Source: Rhodococcus tibetensis (lineage in GTDB: Bacteria > Actinomycetota > Actinomycetes > Mycobacteriales > Mycobacteriaceae). Taken from it: a stretch of DNA of 64,000 nt. A program made the translations under genes and the position numbers. Location of the stretch: contig NZ_JANFQF010000027.1 in the NCBI RefSeq assembly GCF_024438035.1, forward strand, positions 1-64,000. Reading direction: 5' to 3'. The notes below the pieces were generated by a model. That model was not told where the DNA came from. It saw only the letters and a list, made by a program, of their open reading frames with translations, and did not search any database. Of this stretch, positions 36,767-47,503 are shown piece by piece; the stretch's first letter is position 1, and each line of letters starts with the position of its first letter.

Positions 36767-36813
36767 CGGCTTCTTCCGTTCGGGCGTTCGATCGTGAACT
36801 TTCTCACTGTCAT

Positions 36814-37479
36814 TCAGTTCTCCGAGGGTGGGGGATTGCCCGCGAGAGCGACAGCTTCGGCGACGGTTCCGGACACGGCAGCGATGTACACCTGATCGTC
36901 GGCCTGGAAGATCGTCTTGCGGTCGGGCAGGATGCCGGTTCCGAATCGGATGATGAAGGCGACCCGTGACGTGGTGGCGGCCTCGAGTTCGGTGATCGGC
37001 CTGCCGACCCAGTCCTCGTGGAGCGACAGTTCCGTGACGGCAACGGTTCCCGAAGGATCACGCCACTTGGCGGTCTGGCTGTCACGAGTCAGGGTGTGCA
37101 GGAAACGATCCGTCGACCAGGGGACCGTGGCGACGGTGGGGATTCCGAGCCGCTCGTAGACGGCGGCGCGCTTCGCGTCGTAGATGCGGGCGACTACGCG
37201 CTCGACGCCGAACGTCTCCCGCGCCACACGTGCCGAAATGATGTTGGAGTTGTCGCCCGAAGACACGGCGGCGAAGGCCTCGGCCCGTTCGATTCCGGAC
37301 TTCACCAGGACATCGCGGTCGAACCCCATTCCGACGACCGTGCGTCCGGGAAAGTCGGGGTCGAGTCGCAGAAATGCGGCCGGATCGCGGTCGATGACCG
37401 CGACGTCATGGCCGATGCGGGTCAGCGAGCCGGCGAGAGACGAGCCGACTCGGCCGCATCCCATGATGACCACATACAC
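36814..37479 (-). CDS. ceoB: Potassium uptake regulator CeoB (TrkA family)
   Basis: 221 residues, same two-domain RCK layout as CeoC. GCGRVGSSLAGSL binds NAD, VSSGDNSNIISARVARE is the family strand, and RCK_C begins near TVAVTELSLHEDWVG. With CeoC it probably forms a hetero-octameric ring gating a K+ transporter. Divergent from the APC permease gene, whose product may be the controlled transporter. Full length. Confidence 0.93.
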   Translation of the reverse strand: MYVVIMGCGRVGSSLAGSLTRIGHDVAVIDRDPAAFLRLDPDFPGRTVVGMGFDRDVLVKSGIERAEAFAAVSSGDNSNIISARVARETFGVERVVARIYDAKRAAVYERLGIPTVATVPWSTDRFLHTLTRDSQTAKWRDPSGTVAVTELSLHEDWVGRPITELEAATTSRVAFIIRFGTGILPDRKTIFQADDQVYIAAVSGTVAEAVALAGNPPPSEN

Positions 37480-37642
37480 CTGTTGCTCCGTTCATGGACT
37501 TGTGGTGTCACGTCCCGAGTACGTGCGTACCGAATCGAACCGTACAGTGCCCAGGCCAAAGAGCAACCGAGACACAGATCGCAATCCGGACACTTTGGTG
37601 GGTGAGGGTCCAGGTTTTCCGTGGACGGCTTACGCTTTGCCG

Positions 37643-39637
37643 GTGTCAAAGCTCTCGACCGCCACCAAGCGGCTACTGCTCGGCAGACCCTTCCGGAGCG
37701 ACAAGCTCGGGCACACGCTGCTTCCCAAAAGAATCGCACTACCGGTCTTCGCATCCGATGCGATGTCCTCGGTCGCGTACGCGCCCGAGGAAATCTTCCT
37801 GGTGTTGTCGGTGGCTGGCATCTCCGCGTACGCGTACACGCCGTGGATCGGACTTGCCGTTGCCGCGGTGATGGCAGTGGTGGTAGCCAGCTATCGGCAG
37901 AACGTACATGCCTATCCGTCGGGCGGCGGCGACTACGAAGTCGCCACGGTCAACCTGGGTCCCACTGCCGGCCTGACCGTCGGCAGCGCGCTGCTGGTCG
38001 ACTACGTGCTCACCGTGGCGGTGTCCATCTCTTCGGCAGCTTCCAATATCGGCTCGGCCGTGCCATTCGTGTCGCAGCACAAGGTTCTCTTCGCGGTGGC
38101 GGCCATCGTCCTGCTCACCGCGATCAACCTTCGCGGTATCCGCGAATCCGGTATCGCGTTCGCGATTCCGACGTATGCCTTCATCTTCGGCATGGTGCTG
38201 ATGCTGTGCTGGGGGCTCTTCCGCATCTACGTCCTCGACGAAGACCTGCAGGCCGAATCTGCGGGGTTCGAACTCGCGGCCGAGGACTCCCACCTGTACG
38301 GCATCGCCTTCGCCTTCCTCATAGCCCGCGCTTTCTCCTCCGGATGCGCGGCGCTCACCGGTGTGGAGGCCATCAGCAACGGTGTTCCCGCGTTCCGCAA
38401 ACCGAAGTCCAGGAACGCGGCCACTACGCTTCTCCTGCTCGGGACCATCGCGATCGTGCTCCTGATGGGCATCATCATCCTGGCGCAGAAGATCGGGATC
38501 GTATACGCGCACAAACCCGCTGAGCAGTTGATCGGCGCGCCGAGCGACTACGAACAGAAGACGCTGATCGCTCAGGTGGCCGAGACGGTGTTCGGGGGAT
38601 TTCCCGTCGGCTTCTACTTCATCGCCGTCGTGACGGCCCTCATCCTCGTGCTTGCGGCCAACACGGCATTCAACGGTTTCCCGGTCCTGGGTTCCATCCT
38701 GGCGCAGGACAGATACCTGCCGCGGCAGTTGCACACCCGTGGTGACCGGCTCGCGTTCAGCAACGGCATCCTCTTTCTCTCCGGTGCGGCAATCGCCTTT
38801 GTCGTCCTCTTCGGCGCCGAGGTCACGAAGCTGATCCAGCTCTACATCGTCGGGGTGTTCGTCTCGTTCGTCTTGAGCCAGACCGGGATGATCCGGCACT
38901 GGACCCGGCACCTCGCGTCGGAGACCGATCCGCGGCAACGTCGCCGGATGCAACGTTCCCGGGTGATCAACTCCATCGGCCTCGCCATGACCGCGGCAGT
39001 TCTGATCATCGTGTTGATCACCAAGTTCGCGGCGGGGGCGTGGATCGCCCTCGTCGCGATGGTGGCCATCTTCGCGGTGATGAAGATGATCCGGAAGCAC
39101 TACGACAGTGTCACTGCCGAACTCGAGGAGCAGGAGTGGGACGGTGTGCTACCCAGTCGGACCCACTCGATCGTCCTGGTGTCCAAGCTCCACATGCCAA
39201 CCATGCGCGCACTCGCATACGCCCGCGCCACCCGGCCCGACACTCTCGAAGCCATCACGGTCAACGTCGACGAACCGGATACGCGTGCGCTGGTGCGGCA
39301 GTGGGAGAAGAGCGACATCGCGGTGCCGCTCAAGGTCATCGAATCGCCGTACCGCGAAATCACCAAACCTGTCCTCGACTATGTGCGCCGAGTCCGCAAG
39401 GACGCCCCACGCGACGTCGTCACCGTTTTCATTCCCGAGTACGTCGTCGGTCACTGGTGGGAGCAGACCCTGCACAACCAGAGCGCGCTGCGGCTGAAGA
39501 GCCGGTTGTTGTTCCAGCCCGGTGTGATGGTGACCAGCGTTCCGTGGCAGCTGAATTCGTCGGAGAAGGCGAAGACACTCGGTGTCGAGTACACCGCCGG
39601 CGCCACGCGGCGCGGGTACGAACCCGAAGAGAAATGA
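37643..39637 (+). CDS. APC superfamily amino acid/K+ permease (Rv2690c-like)
   Basis: 664 residues, GTG start. Twelve membrane helices (about 35-480), with FASDAMSSVAYAPEEI and YPSGGGDYEVATVNLG in the first helices, then a large soluble C-terminal domain (about 490-664; VLVSKLHMPTMRALAYARATRP, VTVFIPEYVVGHWWEQ). This layout fits the actinobacterial APC/KUP-like permeases whose cytosolic domain resembles a universal-stress or c-di-AMP-binding unit. Divergent from ceoBC, which suggests K+ or amino-acid transport regulated by CeoBC. Upstream in-frame codons overlap ceoB and are rejected. Confidence 0.87.
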   Translation: MSKLSTATKRLLLGRPFRSDKLGHTLLPKRIALPVFASDAMSSVAYAPEEIFLVLSVAGISAYAYTPWIGLAVAAVMAVVVASYRQNVHAYPSGGGDYEVATVNLGPTAGLTVGSALLVDYVLTVAVSISSAASNIGSAVPFVSQHKVLFAVAAIVLLTAINLRGIRESGIAFAIPTYAFIFGMVLMLCWGLFRIYVLDEDLQAESAGFELAAEDSHLYGIAFAFLIARAFSSGCAALTGVEAISNGVPAFRKPKSRNAATTLLLLGTIAIVLLMGIIILAQKIGIVYAHKPAEQLIGAPSDYEQKTLIAQVAETVFGGFPVGFYFIAVVTALILVLAANTAFNGFPVLGSILAQDRYLPRQLHTRGDRLAFSNGILFLSGAAIAFVVLFGAEVTKLIQLYIVGVFVSFVLSQTGMIRHWTRHLASETDPRQRRRMQRSRVINSIGLAMTAAVLIIVLITKFAAGAWIALVAMVAIFAVMKMIRKHYDSVTAELEEQEWDGVLPSRTHSIVLVSKLHMPTMRALAYARATRPDTLEAITVNVDEPDTRALVRQWEKSDIAVPLKVIESPYREITKPVLDYVRRVRKDAPRDVVTVFIPEYVVGHWWEQTLHNQSALRLKSRLLFQPGVMVTSVPWQLNSSEKAKTLGVEYTAGATRRGYEPEEK

Positions 39638-39640
39638 TGG

Positions 39641-40906
39641 ATGGCTGCGTTGAGTGAGAACTGGTCCGGTCGGCGCCTCGAGCTGACGCTGGGCAATCCG
39701 GGGCACGGTGGATTCGTCGTCGCCCGGCACGAGGGCAGGGTGGTGTTCGTGCGGCACGGCCTGCCGGGCGAGCGGGTCTCTGCGGTTGTTACCGAAGATC
39801 GCGGCGGCTCCTATTGCCGCGCCGACGCCGTCGACATTCTGGAGGGGTCGCCGGACCGGATTGCACCGATGTGCCCGATATCGGGACCTGGGGGCGCGGG
39901 GTGCTGTGATTTATCCCACGCCCGCCTGGATTTCCAGCGACAGATGAAGTCGCAGATCATCTCGGAGCAATTGATGCGGCTCGCACGTGTGGACCGGAAT
40001 GTGGACGTCGAGGAACTGCCCGGGACCAGCGACGGAACCGGCTGGCGCACCCGGGTGCGGTTGGCGGTCGATGAAGAGGGGCGGCCGGGTTATCACCGGC
40101 ACCGGAGTTCGGGGATTGTCACCGACCTCGAGTGCCCGCAGATCGAGCCTGCTGCCTATCACGGCATCGCCGACCACGAGTGGACGCCGGGCAGCGAGGT
40201 CCAGATCGTTCTCGACGGTGCCGGCGAGCGTCACATTGTCGAGATCGCGCCGCCGAAAGTGTCGAAGACGGGACGCACCAGTCCCGGTCGACGGGGTGCC
40301 ACAGCGCGACGGGCCGCGGGTGGGGCGCCCCGAGCCGAGCGGGTGTTCGAGGGGTCCGGGCGGCCGCGGGAACGGGTCCAGAACAGAGAATGGACGTTGG
40401 CTGCCACCGGATTCTGGCAGGCGCACCGCGGGGCCGCGCAGACGTATTCGACTGTGGTCGCGGAGTGGGCCGGTGTATCGGCGGGTGACACGGCATGGGA
40501 TCTGTACGGCGGCGTCGGTGTGTTCGCGGCGGCGCTGGGACGCGCCGGGCTCGTGGAGTCGGTGGAGTCTTCGAGACAGGCTGTCTCCGACGGGAGGGCG
40601 GCACTGGCAGATCTGCCGCAGGTCCGATTCCACCCGGAGCGCGTCGAACGTGCACTGCCCGAACTCGCCACACCGCCGCGCGTGGTGGTGCTCGACCCGC
40701 CCCGCACCGGCGCCGGACGGGACGTGATCGCGGCGGTCGCAGCGGCAGGTGCCGAACGCATCGTGCACGTCGGGTGTGATCCGGCGTCGTTCGCCCGCGA
40801 CCTCGGCCTCTACCTCCACGAGGGGTACCGGCTCGACACCGTCCGCGCTTTCGACGCGTTTCCGCTCACCCACCACGTGGAGTGCATCGCTCTGCTCACG
40901 CACTGA
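39641..40906 (+). CDS. TRAM-domain RNA (uracil-5)-methyltransferase (Rv2689c-like)
   Basis: 421 residues. TRAM RNA-binding domain (about 8-65), a Cys cluster (MCPISGPGGAGCCDL) like the iron-sulfur site of RumA, and a TrmA/RumA methyltransferase domain with DLYGGVGVFAAAL for SAM, VVLDPPRTGAGR and HVGCDPASFARDL carrying the nucleophilic Cys. It should methylate C5 of a uridine in rRNA or tRNA. Starts 3 bases after the permease stop, probably one operon. Confidence 0.92.
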   Translation: MAALSENWSGRRLELTLGNPGHGGFVVARHEGRVVFVRHGLPGERVSAVVTEDRGGSYCRADAVDILEGSPDRIAPMCPISGPGGAGCCDLSHARLDFQRQMKSQIISEQLMRLARVDRNVDVEELPGTSDGTGWRTRVRLAVDEEGRPGYHRHRSSGIVTDLECPQIEPAAYHGIADHEWTPGSEVQIVLDGAGERHIVEIAPPKVSKTGRTSPGRRGATARRAAGGAPRAERVFEGSGRPRERVQNREWTLAATGFWQAHRGAAQTYSTVVAEWAGVSAGDTAWDLYGGVGVFAAALGRAGLVESVESSRQAVSDGRAALADLPQVRFHPERVERALPELATPPRVVVLDPPRTGAGRDVIAAVAAAGAERIVHVGCDPASFARDLGLYLHEGYRLDTVRAFDAFPLTHHVECIALLTH

Positions 40907-40951
40907 CGGGCACTGGATCTACGTGCAGGACGCCGACCTCCGTATAGTTTT

Positions 40952-40965
40952 CCTGCAACAGCAGG
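40952..40965. promoter_or_regulatory. Candidate MarR operator
   Basis: CCTGC-AACA-GCAGG forms a perfect 5-bp inverted repeat 17 bases upstream of the MarR-type gene, just after a TATAGT hexamer at 40943-40948 that could be its -10 box. Autorepression is inferred only. Confidence 0.35.
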
Positions 40966-40982
40966 CCTAGGACGGGGATTGA

Positions 40983-41471
40983 ATGTCGGTACAGCCAGAT
41001 ACGGCCCGGGCGCTCGCTGATGCGGTGCTCGCCCTGGGGCGCTCCCTGCGTGCGGTGGTCTTCACGAGCGGTGAGACGGTGATCGCGCCCGCCCTGACGA
41101 GTGTGCTGTTCGTGCTGTCGACCCGCGGTGAGTGCCGGCAGAACGAACTGGCCGCCGATCTGTGCGTCAGTCAGTCGTCGCTGAGCCGGCAGATTGCCGA
41201 ACTGGTCGAAGCGGGATATGTCTCCCGCACGGCAGACCCACATGACAAGCGCGCCTCTCGTATCCAGGTGTCGCCCACGGGATTCGACATTCTCCGCGAA
41301 ACCACCGAGAGGCGGGCCGAACGGCTTCGCGCGATGCTGGACGGCTGGTCGCAGGAGCAGGCTTTGGCCGCGGTGACATCTCTGCTTCAACTCAACGAGA
41401 CCTTCACCGCATCTGTGCAACAGCGGAACGGTCGAGCGCAGATCTCCGCGCCGCCTCAGCGCGAGAGTTGA
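40983..41471 (+). CDS. MarR family transcriptional regulator
   Basis: 162 residues. Winged helix-turn-helix of MarR type: ALTSVLFVLSTRGECRQNELAADLCVSQSSLSRQIAELVEAGYVSRTADPHDKRASRIQVSPTG in outline, with the DxRAS wing turn seen as DPHDKRAS. Helical dimerisation ends. The gene is convergent with a DrrAB-like exporter operon, so it may control it, though MarR regulators are usually divergent from their targets. Ligand unknown. Confidence 0.88.
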   Translation: MSVQPDTARALADAVLALGRSLRAVVFTSGETVIAPALTSVLFVLSTRGECRQNELAADLCVSQSSLSRQIAELVEAGYVSRTADPHDKRASRIQVSPTGFDILRETTERRAERLRAMLDGWSQEQALAAVTSLLQLNETFTASVQQRNGRAQISAPPQRES

Positions 41472-41520
41472 GAAGACCTTCAAGCATCGACATCTACGTA
41501 GGGCGATGGCGTACCCGCTA

Positions 41521-42360
41521 CTAGGACTTCCGGTTGTAGAGGCGCATCGTCAGCGGTCCGAAGATCACGATGAAGCCGGCGCACCAGCCGAAGACCACGA
41601 CGAGTTCGGCCGTCTGCACCGACCCGGCCATCAGCCCACGAATGGCCGTCACCAGCTTGCTGATCGGATTGACGCCGACGAATGCCTGGAGCCATCCGGG
41701 CATCGTGGCGGGATCGACGAAGATATTGCTGGCGAAAGTCAGCGGGAACAGGATGAACATCGACACTCCCATCACCGCCTGTTCGGTTCGCATGAGCATC
41801 GCGAACATCGTCCAGATCCAGGACAGGCTGAACGAGAACAGCAGTAGCAGTCCGATCGACGCCACGACCCCGACGATGCCGCCATCCGGCCGGAAGCCGA
41901 GGACCAGACCGAGGATCAGGACGATGATCGAGGCGATCGTGTACCGGATCACGTCACCGAGCAGGGCGCCCACGAGGGGTGACGGACGCCAGATCGGGAG
42001 CGAACGGAAGCGGTCGAAGACCCCTTTCTCGATGTCCTTGTTCAGGGTCAGACCGGTGTACATCGTGATCATGACGACCGTCTGGACGAGGACGCCGGGC
42101 AGCAGAAACTGGATGTAGGCGTCGGTCGAACCGGCGAGCGCCCCACCGAACAGGTACGTGAACATCAACGTGAACATGATCGGGAACATGGTGACGTCGA
42201 AGAGTTGTTCGGGAACGTGCTTGATCTTCAGCAGTGCACGCCACCCGAACGACAGCGAGGTAGACCACGCGGTCGGACGTGTTGGCCGCGGTTCGGGCAT
42301 TTTCAAGACGTCGGCAACCGCTTTCGAGGTGTCTGCGGTCCGGTCGGTGGTAGAGGTCAT
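41521..42360 (-). CDS. ABC-2 type exporter permease (DrrB-like)
   Basis: 279 residues, six membrane helices (about 50-275), with the ABC-2 signature between helices 5 and 6 ([16 protein letters not shown]). Motif [25 protein letters not shown] is typical of DrrB/daunorubicin-type exporters. The start overlaps the stop of the ATPase gene by 4 bases, so the pair is translationally coupled. Substrate unknown; drugs or envelope lipids are the usual cargoes. Confidence 0.9.
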   Translation of the reverse strand: MTSTTDRTADTSKAVADVLKMPEPRPTRPTAWSTSLSFGWRALLKIKHVPEQLFDVTMFPIMFTLMFTYLFGGALAGSTDAYIQFLLPGVLVQTVVMITMYTGLTLNKDIEKGVFDRFRSLPIWRPSPLVGALLGDVIRYTIASIIVLILGLVLGFRPDGGIVGVVASIGLLLLFSFSLSWIWTMFAMLMRTEQAVMGVSMFILFPLTFASNIFVDPATMPGWLQAFVGVNPISKLVTAIRGLMAGSVQTAELVVVFGWCAGFIVIFGPLTMRLYNRKS

Positions 42361-43319
42361 GACGCAGGCTCCTCGGTGGGTCGGCCGGTCAGGGAAAGGA
42401 AGACTTCGTCGAGGCTCGGCTGTCCCAGAGCGAATGTGCTGACAGCGATTCCGGCGTCGTCGAGGGCGGGCAGTGCCCGTGCGACCCTTCCGGGATCGTC
42501 GATGCGGGCGGTCAGCGCGGCGGGGTCGTTCTCCTCGGTCACCGGCACACCGAGTACCTCACGGAGGAGCGCCGCTGCGGCCTGCCGGGTGCCAGGATCG
42601 GTGACTCGCACGTGCAGTGACCCTGATCCGACCGACGCCTTCAGTTCGCCGGTGGTGCCCTCCGCGATGACCTTGCCGTGATCGATCACGGCCACCCGGT
42701 CGGCCAACTGGTCTGCCTCGTCGAGATACTGCGTGGTCAGCAGCACCGTCGTGCCCCCGGCGACGAGGGCGCGCACGATGTCCCACACCTGGTTGCGGCT
42801 GCGGGGATCGAGTCCGGTGGTGGGTTCGTCGAGGAAGATCATCTCGGGTGTGACGATGATGCTGGCCGCAATGTCGAGCTTGCGGCGCATCCCGCCCGAG
42901 TAGTTCTTCACCTGACGATTTCCGGCCTCCTCGAGGCCGAATGCCGCGAGCAGTCGCTCGCATCGCGATCGGGCTGCCGCGCGGGAGTAACCGAACAGGC
43001 GGCCGAGCAGCAGGAGGTTCTCGGCCCCCGTCAGATCCTCGTCGAGCGAGGCGAACTGACCCGTCAGCGACACCTTGCCGCGGACGGCGTCCGGTTCGGT
43101 GGCGACGTCGTGCCCGAGTACCGTGGCCGAACCGCCGTCGAGGGGCAGCAGTGTGGTGAGCATGCGGATTGCGGTGGTCTTGCCGGCACCGTTGGGGCCC
43201 AGGACGCCGTAGACGCCGCCGAGGGGCACGCACAGGTCGAGTCCATCGACGGCGCGGGTGGAACCGAAAGTCTTGACGAGTCCCGTCGTCTCGATGGCCA
43301 GCTTCGTGGCTGTGAGCAT
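42357..43319 (-). CDS. ABC exporter ATPase (DrrA-like)
   Basis: 320 residues. Walker [15 protein letters not shown], signature [14 protein letters not shown], Walker [14 protein letters not shown], and a C-terminal DUF4162-like domain (about 225-315; [16 protein letters not shown]) as in DrrA. It energises the DrrB-like permease encoded immediately downstream. Operon of two on the minus strand, convergent with the MarR-type gene. Confidence 0.92.
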   Translation of the reverse strand: MLTATKLAIETTGLVKTFGSTRAVDGLDLCVPLGGVYGVLGPNGAGKTTAIRMLTTLLPLDGGSATVLGHDVATEPDAVRGKVSLTGQFASLDEDLTGAENLLLLGRLFGYSRAAARSRCERLLAAFGLEEAGNRQVKNYSGGMRRKLDIAASIIVTPEMIFLDEPTTGLDPRSRNQVWDIVRALVAGGTTVLLTTQYLDEADQLADRVAVIDHGKVIAEGTTGELKASVGSGSLHVRVTDPGTRQAAAALLREVLGVPVTEENDPAALTARIDDPGRVARALPALDDAGIAVSTFALGQPSLDEVFLSLTGRPTEEPAS

Positions 43320-43413
43320 TGCACCCTGCTTTCGCGTTCGAGTGTCATAGATCCCGAGACCTCGAGCCTGTCCGATATTTCCGATTCAGGCAAGCGGGTT
43401 TCCGGTGGGCCGA

Positions 43414-45234
43414 TCAGTCGCCGTTTCCTTGTCTCAGCAGCGACCGCAACATGACGTCGAGCTGTTCGTAGGCGCCCGATGCCAGCCGCTCGAGCAGGGC
43501 GACTTTCAGTTCGGGTTCCTTCGACGCCATGTAGGCGTATCGCTCGGGGGTGAGTACCGCGACTGTCACGGTGGTGTCGGCCCGAACGTCGTTGAGGAAG
43601 CGGGAGTCGAGCATCATCGGCATCTCACCGAAGCTCATCCCGGATGACAAGGTCATGATCCGGTACGTCGAACCCGACTGATCGGTGATCGTGGTACTGA
43701 CCTTGCCCGAGAGAATGAGGAAGAGCCCGGACGCGGAATCCCCCCGATGAACGATGCACTCGCCATGATCGAAGGTTCGGATCTCGAGGTCGCGGGTGAG
43801 CCGATCGAGTTGTTCGGGACCGAGCGCGGACAGGACAGGATGCTCGGCGACAGTAATGGAGACCGGCTGGCGGGCCGACCCGCAGTGCCGATCGAGAAGG
43901 ACATCCTCACACCACTGCACGGCGGCGTCGAGATCGGCGAACACCCTCCCGGTATCTCCCGAAAGGTCCGAGCGGGAATTGCCGAGCAGTCCGCCGGGGT
44001 CTACGAACGCCACCGCGCACCCACCCCGAGCGAGCGTGCCGCGAAGCGTCTCGATCATCCGGCAGGCCACACCGCTCACTTCGTCGACCCGCCGGACGTC
44101 GATCACCACCACCTCGAGGTTCTCGTCGACACCGCCGATCTCACGGACGGCGGTCTCCGCGCCGGCGAACAACAGGTCACCGTGCAGCTCGTAGATGCGG
44201 CTGCGCTTGCCCACGTCGTCGAGGGTGGCTCGCTCGATCGGGGTGCGGCGCATTCTCGACGGCGCATCCGACACGGAGTAGCGGGCGCGGATCGCGGCGC
44301 GCGCCGCACGAGTGACGTGGAGGAAATGCAACTCGAGTTCGGTCGACAGCGCCCTGCACGCCTCGACGCCGCGGACGCTGTTGCCGTGGGCATCGAGCCT
44401 CGGCGAGTAGATGGCGATACCGATCTGGCCCGGCAGCACAGCCACTATCCCGCCACCGACGCCGCTCTTCGCAGGCAGACCCACCTCGTACAGCCATTTG
44501 CCGGCGCCGTCGTACATACCGCAGGTGGACATCACGCTCAGCACCCGCTCGACCAGGACGGGCGCGAGGACCGTGTCCTGCGTAACGGGGTTGACGCCGT
44601 TGTTGGCCATCGTCGCGGCCATGAGGCTCAGGTCTCGGCAGGTCACGTCGATCGAGCACTGCCGGAAGTAGAGGTCCACTGCCTCGTCCGGGTCGCCCGT
44701 GATGATGTCGAACGAGCGCAGCATGTGCCCGATGGCGCGGTTGCGGTGGCCGGTGTGCGATTCGGATGCGTAGACCGCCTCGTTGAACGTGAGCTCACGC
44801 CCCGCATACCGCGAGTAGGTCCCGCGGATGCGTTCGAATCTCGACTCCACATCGGGCCCGGCCACCAACGAGGCAGCGGTGATCGCGCCCGCGTTGATCA
44901 TCGGATTTCGTGGCCGCTCGGTGGTCGGGTCGAGGCTGATCTCGTTGAACGGTTCCCCCGACGGTTCGACGTCGATCTTCTCCCCGACGGCCTCCGCGCC
45001 TCGGTCGGCGAGCGCGAGCGCATAGGTGAACGGTTTGGAAATCGACTGGATCGTGAATGGGAGCCGGGCGTCACCCACCTCGTACACGTAGCCGTCGACC
45101 GTGGCGATGCAGATCCCGAACGAATCGGGGGCCACGGCCGCAAGCTCCGGAATGTAATCGGCCAGCTCGCCGTCGCGGTTACTGCAGGTCTCGGAGAAGA
45201 TCTTCTCGATCAACGCGCCGACGACGGTGCTCAT
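43414..45234 (-). CDS. glsA: Glutaminase fused to STAS and cyclic-nucleotide-binding domains
   Basis: 606 residues in three parts. 1-308 is a serine-dependent beta-lactamase-fold glutaminase with Ser64-x-x-Lys67 (SISK), PRNPMINAGAI, and GLPAKSGVGGGI. About 340-445 is a STAS domain (LEVVVIDVRRVDEVSGVA). About 463-580 is a Crp-type cyclic nucleotide-binding domain with GECIVHRGDS and the phosphate cassette FGEMPM, with Arg551. Glutaminase converts glutamine to glutamate and ammonia; the added domains suggest control by cNMP and a protein partner. Plain bacterial glutaminases stop near 310. Confidence 0.9.
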   Translation of the reverse strand: MSTVVGALIEKIFSETCSNRDGELADYIPELAAVAPDSFGICIATVDGYVYEVGDARLPFTIQSISKPFTYALALADRGAEAVGEKIDVEPSGEPFNEISLDPTTERPRNPMINAGAITAASLVAGPDVESRFERIRGTYSRYAGRELTFNEAVYASESHTGHRNRAIGHMLRSFDIITGDPDEAVDLYFRQCSIDVTCRDLSLMAATMANNGVNPVTQDTVLAPVLVERVLSVMSTCGMYDGAGKWLYEVGLPAKSGVGGGIVAVLPGQIGIAIYSPRLDAHGNSVRGVEACRALSTELELHFLHVTRAARAAIRARYSVSDAPSRMRRTPIERATLDDVGKRSRIYELHGDLLFAGAETAVREIGGVDENLEVVVIDVRRVDEVSGVACRMIETLRGTLARGGCAVAFVDPGGLLGNSRSDLSGDTGRVFADLDAAVQWCEDVLLDRHCGSARQPVSITVAEHPVLSALGPEQLDRLTRDLEIRTFDHGECIVHRGDSASGLFLILSGKVSTTITDQSGSTYRIMTLSSGMSFGEMPMMLDSRFLNDVRADTTVTVAVLTPERYAYMASKEPELKVALLERLASGAYEQLDVMLRSLLRQGNGD

Positions 45235-45484
45235 GAGACGACCTTAGAGCCTGTTCACGGCATTGTCGGGAGTTCCGAGGTGTGCGCACGTGCCGCAATG
45301 ATGTGAACCCTGTCACCGCTGTCGGGGCGGGTGCCGAGGATGCGGGCGTGTTCGGAGGACGCCCGTGTGCACATGGTGTGTCGCCCGGTCTCGCGGCTCC
45401 GTAGACTGGTTGCACTGTGACGTGACACGAAGCCACGAAGCAGAGGCACGTAATGCGGCGTGCATCACGGAGGGAGCGATCTCG

Positions 45485-47440
45485 TTGGGTGTTCTTGCCC
45501 GTATCCAGACGCCTGACGATCTACGTCAGCTGAATCCGGCGGAGATGAAGCAACTCGCCGCGGAAATCCGTGAGTTCCTCGTCCAGAAGGTGTCCGCGAC
45601 CGGCGGCCACCTCGGCCCGAACCTCGGTGTCGTAGAGCTGACTCTCGCCCTGCACCGCACGTTCGTCTCGCCCGCGGACCCGATCATCTTCGACACCGGT
45701 CACCAGGCGTACGTCCACAAGATCCTCACCGGTCGCAAAGGTGACTTCGAATCGCTCCGCAAGCAGGGTGGGCTCTCGGGGTACCCGTGCCGGGCCGAGA
45801 GCGAACACGACTGGGTCGAGTCCTCGCACGCCTCCGCATCGCTGTCCTACGCGGACGGGCTGGCGAAGGCATTCGAGTTGACCGGCCAGGCCCGCCATGT
45901 GGTCGCCGTTGTGGGTGACGGCGCCTTGACCGGCGGTATGTGCTGGGAAGCCCTCAACAACATCGCGGCAGGCAAGAGTCGTTCGGTGATCATCGTCGTC
46001 AACGACAACGGCAGGTCGTACGCGCCGACGATCGGGGGTTTGGCCGATCACCTTGCCACCCTCCGTCTGCAGCCCGCCTATGAGCGGGTACTCGACAACG
46101 GTCGCAGGATAGTCAAGAAACTGCCGTGGGTGGGCCGCACCGCCTACTCCGTCCTGCACGGTATGAAAGCCGGTCTCAAAGACGCGGTGGCCCCCCAGGT
46201 CATGTTCACGGACCTGGGAATCAAGTACCTCGGCCCCGTGGACGGTCACGACGAAGCTGCCCTCGAATCTGCGCTGCGCCGTGCCAAGGCGTTCGGGGGT
46301 CCGGTGATCGTGCACGCCGTCACCCGCAAGGGCATGGGGTACGCACCCGCCGAGAATCACGTCGCCGACCAGATGCATTCGACGGGTGTGATCGACCCCC
46401 TGACCGGAAAGTCGACTGCGACGGCGTCCGCCGACTGGACCTCCGTGTTCTCGGCCGAGCTGATCGATCAGGCGAGTCGCCGCGAGGACATCGTTGCAAT
46501 CACCGCCGCCATGGCAGGTCCGACCGGCCTGGCCGCTTTCGGTGACGCGTTTCCCGACCGGATGTTCGACGTCGGGATCGCCGAGCAGCACGCAGTCACT
46601 TCCGCGGCGGGGCTGGCGCTCGGGGGGCTGCACCCGGTGGTTGCGGTGTACTCGACCTTTCTCAACCGTGCGTTCGACCAACTGCTGATGGACGTCGCCC
46701 TGCTGAACCTGCCCGTCACCCTGGTGCTGGACCGCGCAGGTATCACCGGCAACGACGGTGCCAGCCACAACGGCATGTGGGACATGTCGCTGCTGGGCAT
46801 CGTGCCCGGCATGAGGGTCGCTGCTCCGCGCGACGCCGCGACCCTGCGTGAGGAACTGGATGAGGCGCTTGCCGTCGACGACGGGCCCACGGCGGTGCGC
46901 TTCCCTAAGGGCACGGTCGGTGATGACGTACCCGCTCTGAGCCGAATCGGCGGCGTCGTCGACGTCCTGCGGGATTCTTCCGGAGGGAAGGATGTGCTGC
47001 TGGTGTCGGTCGGGGCGTTCGCCGGTCTCGCTCTGGCCGCGGCCGAGCGTCTCGAGCAGCAAGGTATCTCCGCGACGGTCGTCGACCCGCGATGGGTCCT
47101 TCCGGTACCGGAATCGCTGGTCAAGCTCGCCGAGGACTACAGCATGGTGGTCACCGTCGAGGACAGTGGCCTGCACGGGGGTATCGGTTCCACCGTGTCC
47201 GCGGCCCTGCGCTCCGCCGGCGTCGATGTGCCGTGCCGGGATCTGGGCGTTCCGCAACGTTTCCTCGACCATGCCTCCCGCACACAGGTTCATGCCGAAC
47301 TGGGGCTGACTGCACAGGACGTCGCGCGCCAGATCACCGGGTGGGTGGCGAGTCTGGGGAATCAGCCCCCGTCGGCGACCAACGGGGTGGTTGCGCACGA
47401 GAGCGCCGAACACATCGAGAACAGCGGCAGGCAGAGCTGA
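45485..47440 (+). CDS. dxs: 1-deoxy-D-xylulose-5-phosphate synthase
   Basis: 651 residues, first enzyme of the MEP isoprenoid pathway, thiamin-diphosphate dependent. [29 protein letters not shown] (ThDP/Mg motif), [15 protein letters not shown] with the catalytic Glu, and [20 protein letters not shown] are visible. The start is taken as TTG at 45485, with GGAGGG 10 bases upstream, because it gives the usual short leader before [13 protein letters not shown]; a frame open from 45365 adds 40 unconserved residues. Divergent from glsA. Confidence 0.95.
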   Translation: MGVLARIQTPDDLRQLNPAEMKQLAAEIREFLVQKVSATGGHLGPNLGVVELTLALHRTFVSPADPIIFDTGHQAYVHKILTGRKGDFESLRKQGGLSGYPCRAESEHDWVESSHASASLSYADGLAKAFELTGQARHVVAVVGDGALTGGMCWEALNNIAAGKSRSVIIVVNDNGRSYAPTIGGLADHLATLRLQPAYERVLDNGRRIVKKLPWVGRTAYSVLHGMKAGLKDAVAPQVMFTDLGIKYLGPVDGHDEAALESALRRAKAFGGPVIVHAVTRKGMGYAPAENHVADQMHSTGVIDPLTGKSTATASADWTSVFSAELIDQASRREDIVAITAAMAGPTGLAAFGDAFPDRMFDVGIAEQHAVTSAAGLALGGLHPVVAVYSTFLNRAFDQLLMDVALLNLPVTLVLDRAGITGNDGASHNGMWDMSLLGIVPGMRVAAPRDAATLREELDEALAVDDGPTAVRFPKGTVGDDVPALSRIGGVVDVLRDSSGGKDVLLVSVGAFAGLALAAAERLEQQGISATVVDPRWVLPVPESLVKLAEDYSMVVTVEDSGLHGGIGSTVSAALRSAGVDVPCRDLGVPQRFLDHASRTQVHAELGLTAQDVARQITGWVASLGNQPPSATNGVVAHESAEHIENSGRQS

Positions 47441-47451
47441 CACACGTGAAG

Positions 47452-47492
47452 TACAGATCCGGCCGAATCGGAGCGATTCGGCCGGATCTGTA
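47452..47492. terminator. Bidirectional terminator, dxs / MFS porter
   Basis: A perfect 19-bp stem (47452-47470 with 47474-47492) with a GAG loop, the longest hairpin in the window, lies 12 bases after the dxs stop and 11 bases before the stop of the convergent transporter gene. Confidence 0.9.
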
Positions 47493-47503
47493 TGTAGACA
47501 ACG

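Noticed and set aside
43414-45234. Possible frame fusion error joining glutaminase to a Crp-type gene
   Set aside because: One continuous frame with domain boundaries at smooth linkers and no stop or frame change; the fusion is read as real.
45521-47443. 640-codon minus-strand frame opposite dxs
   Set aside because: High-GC antisense shadow; dxs on the plus strand has all thiamin-diphosphate motifs.
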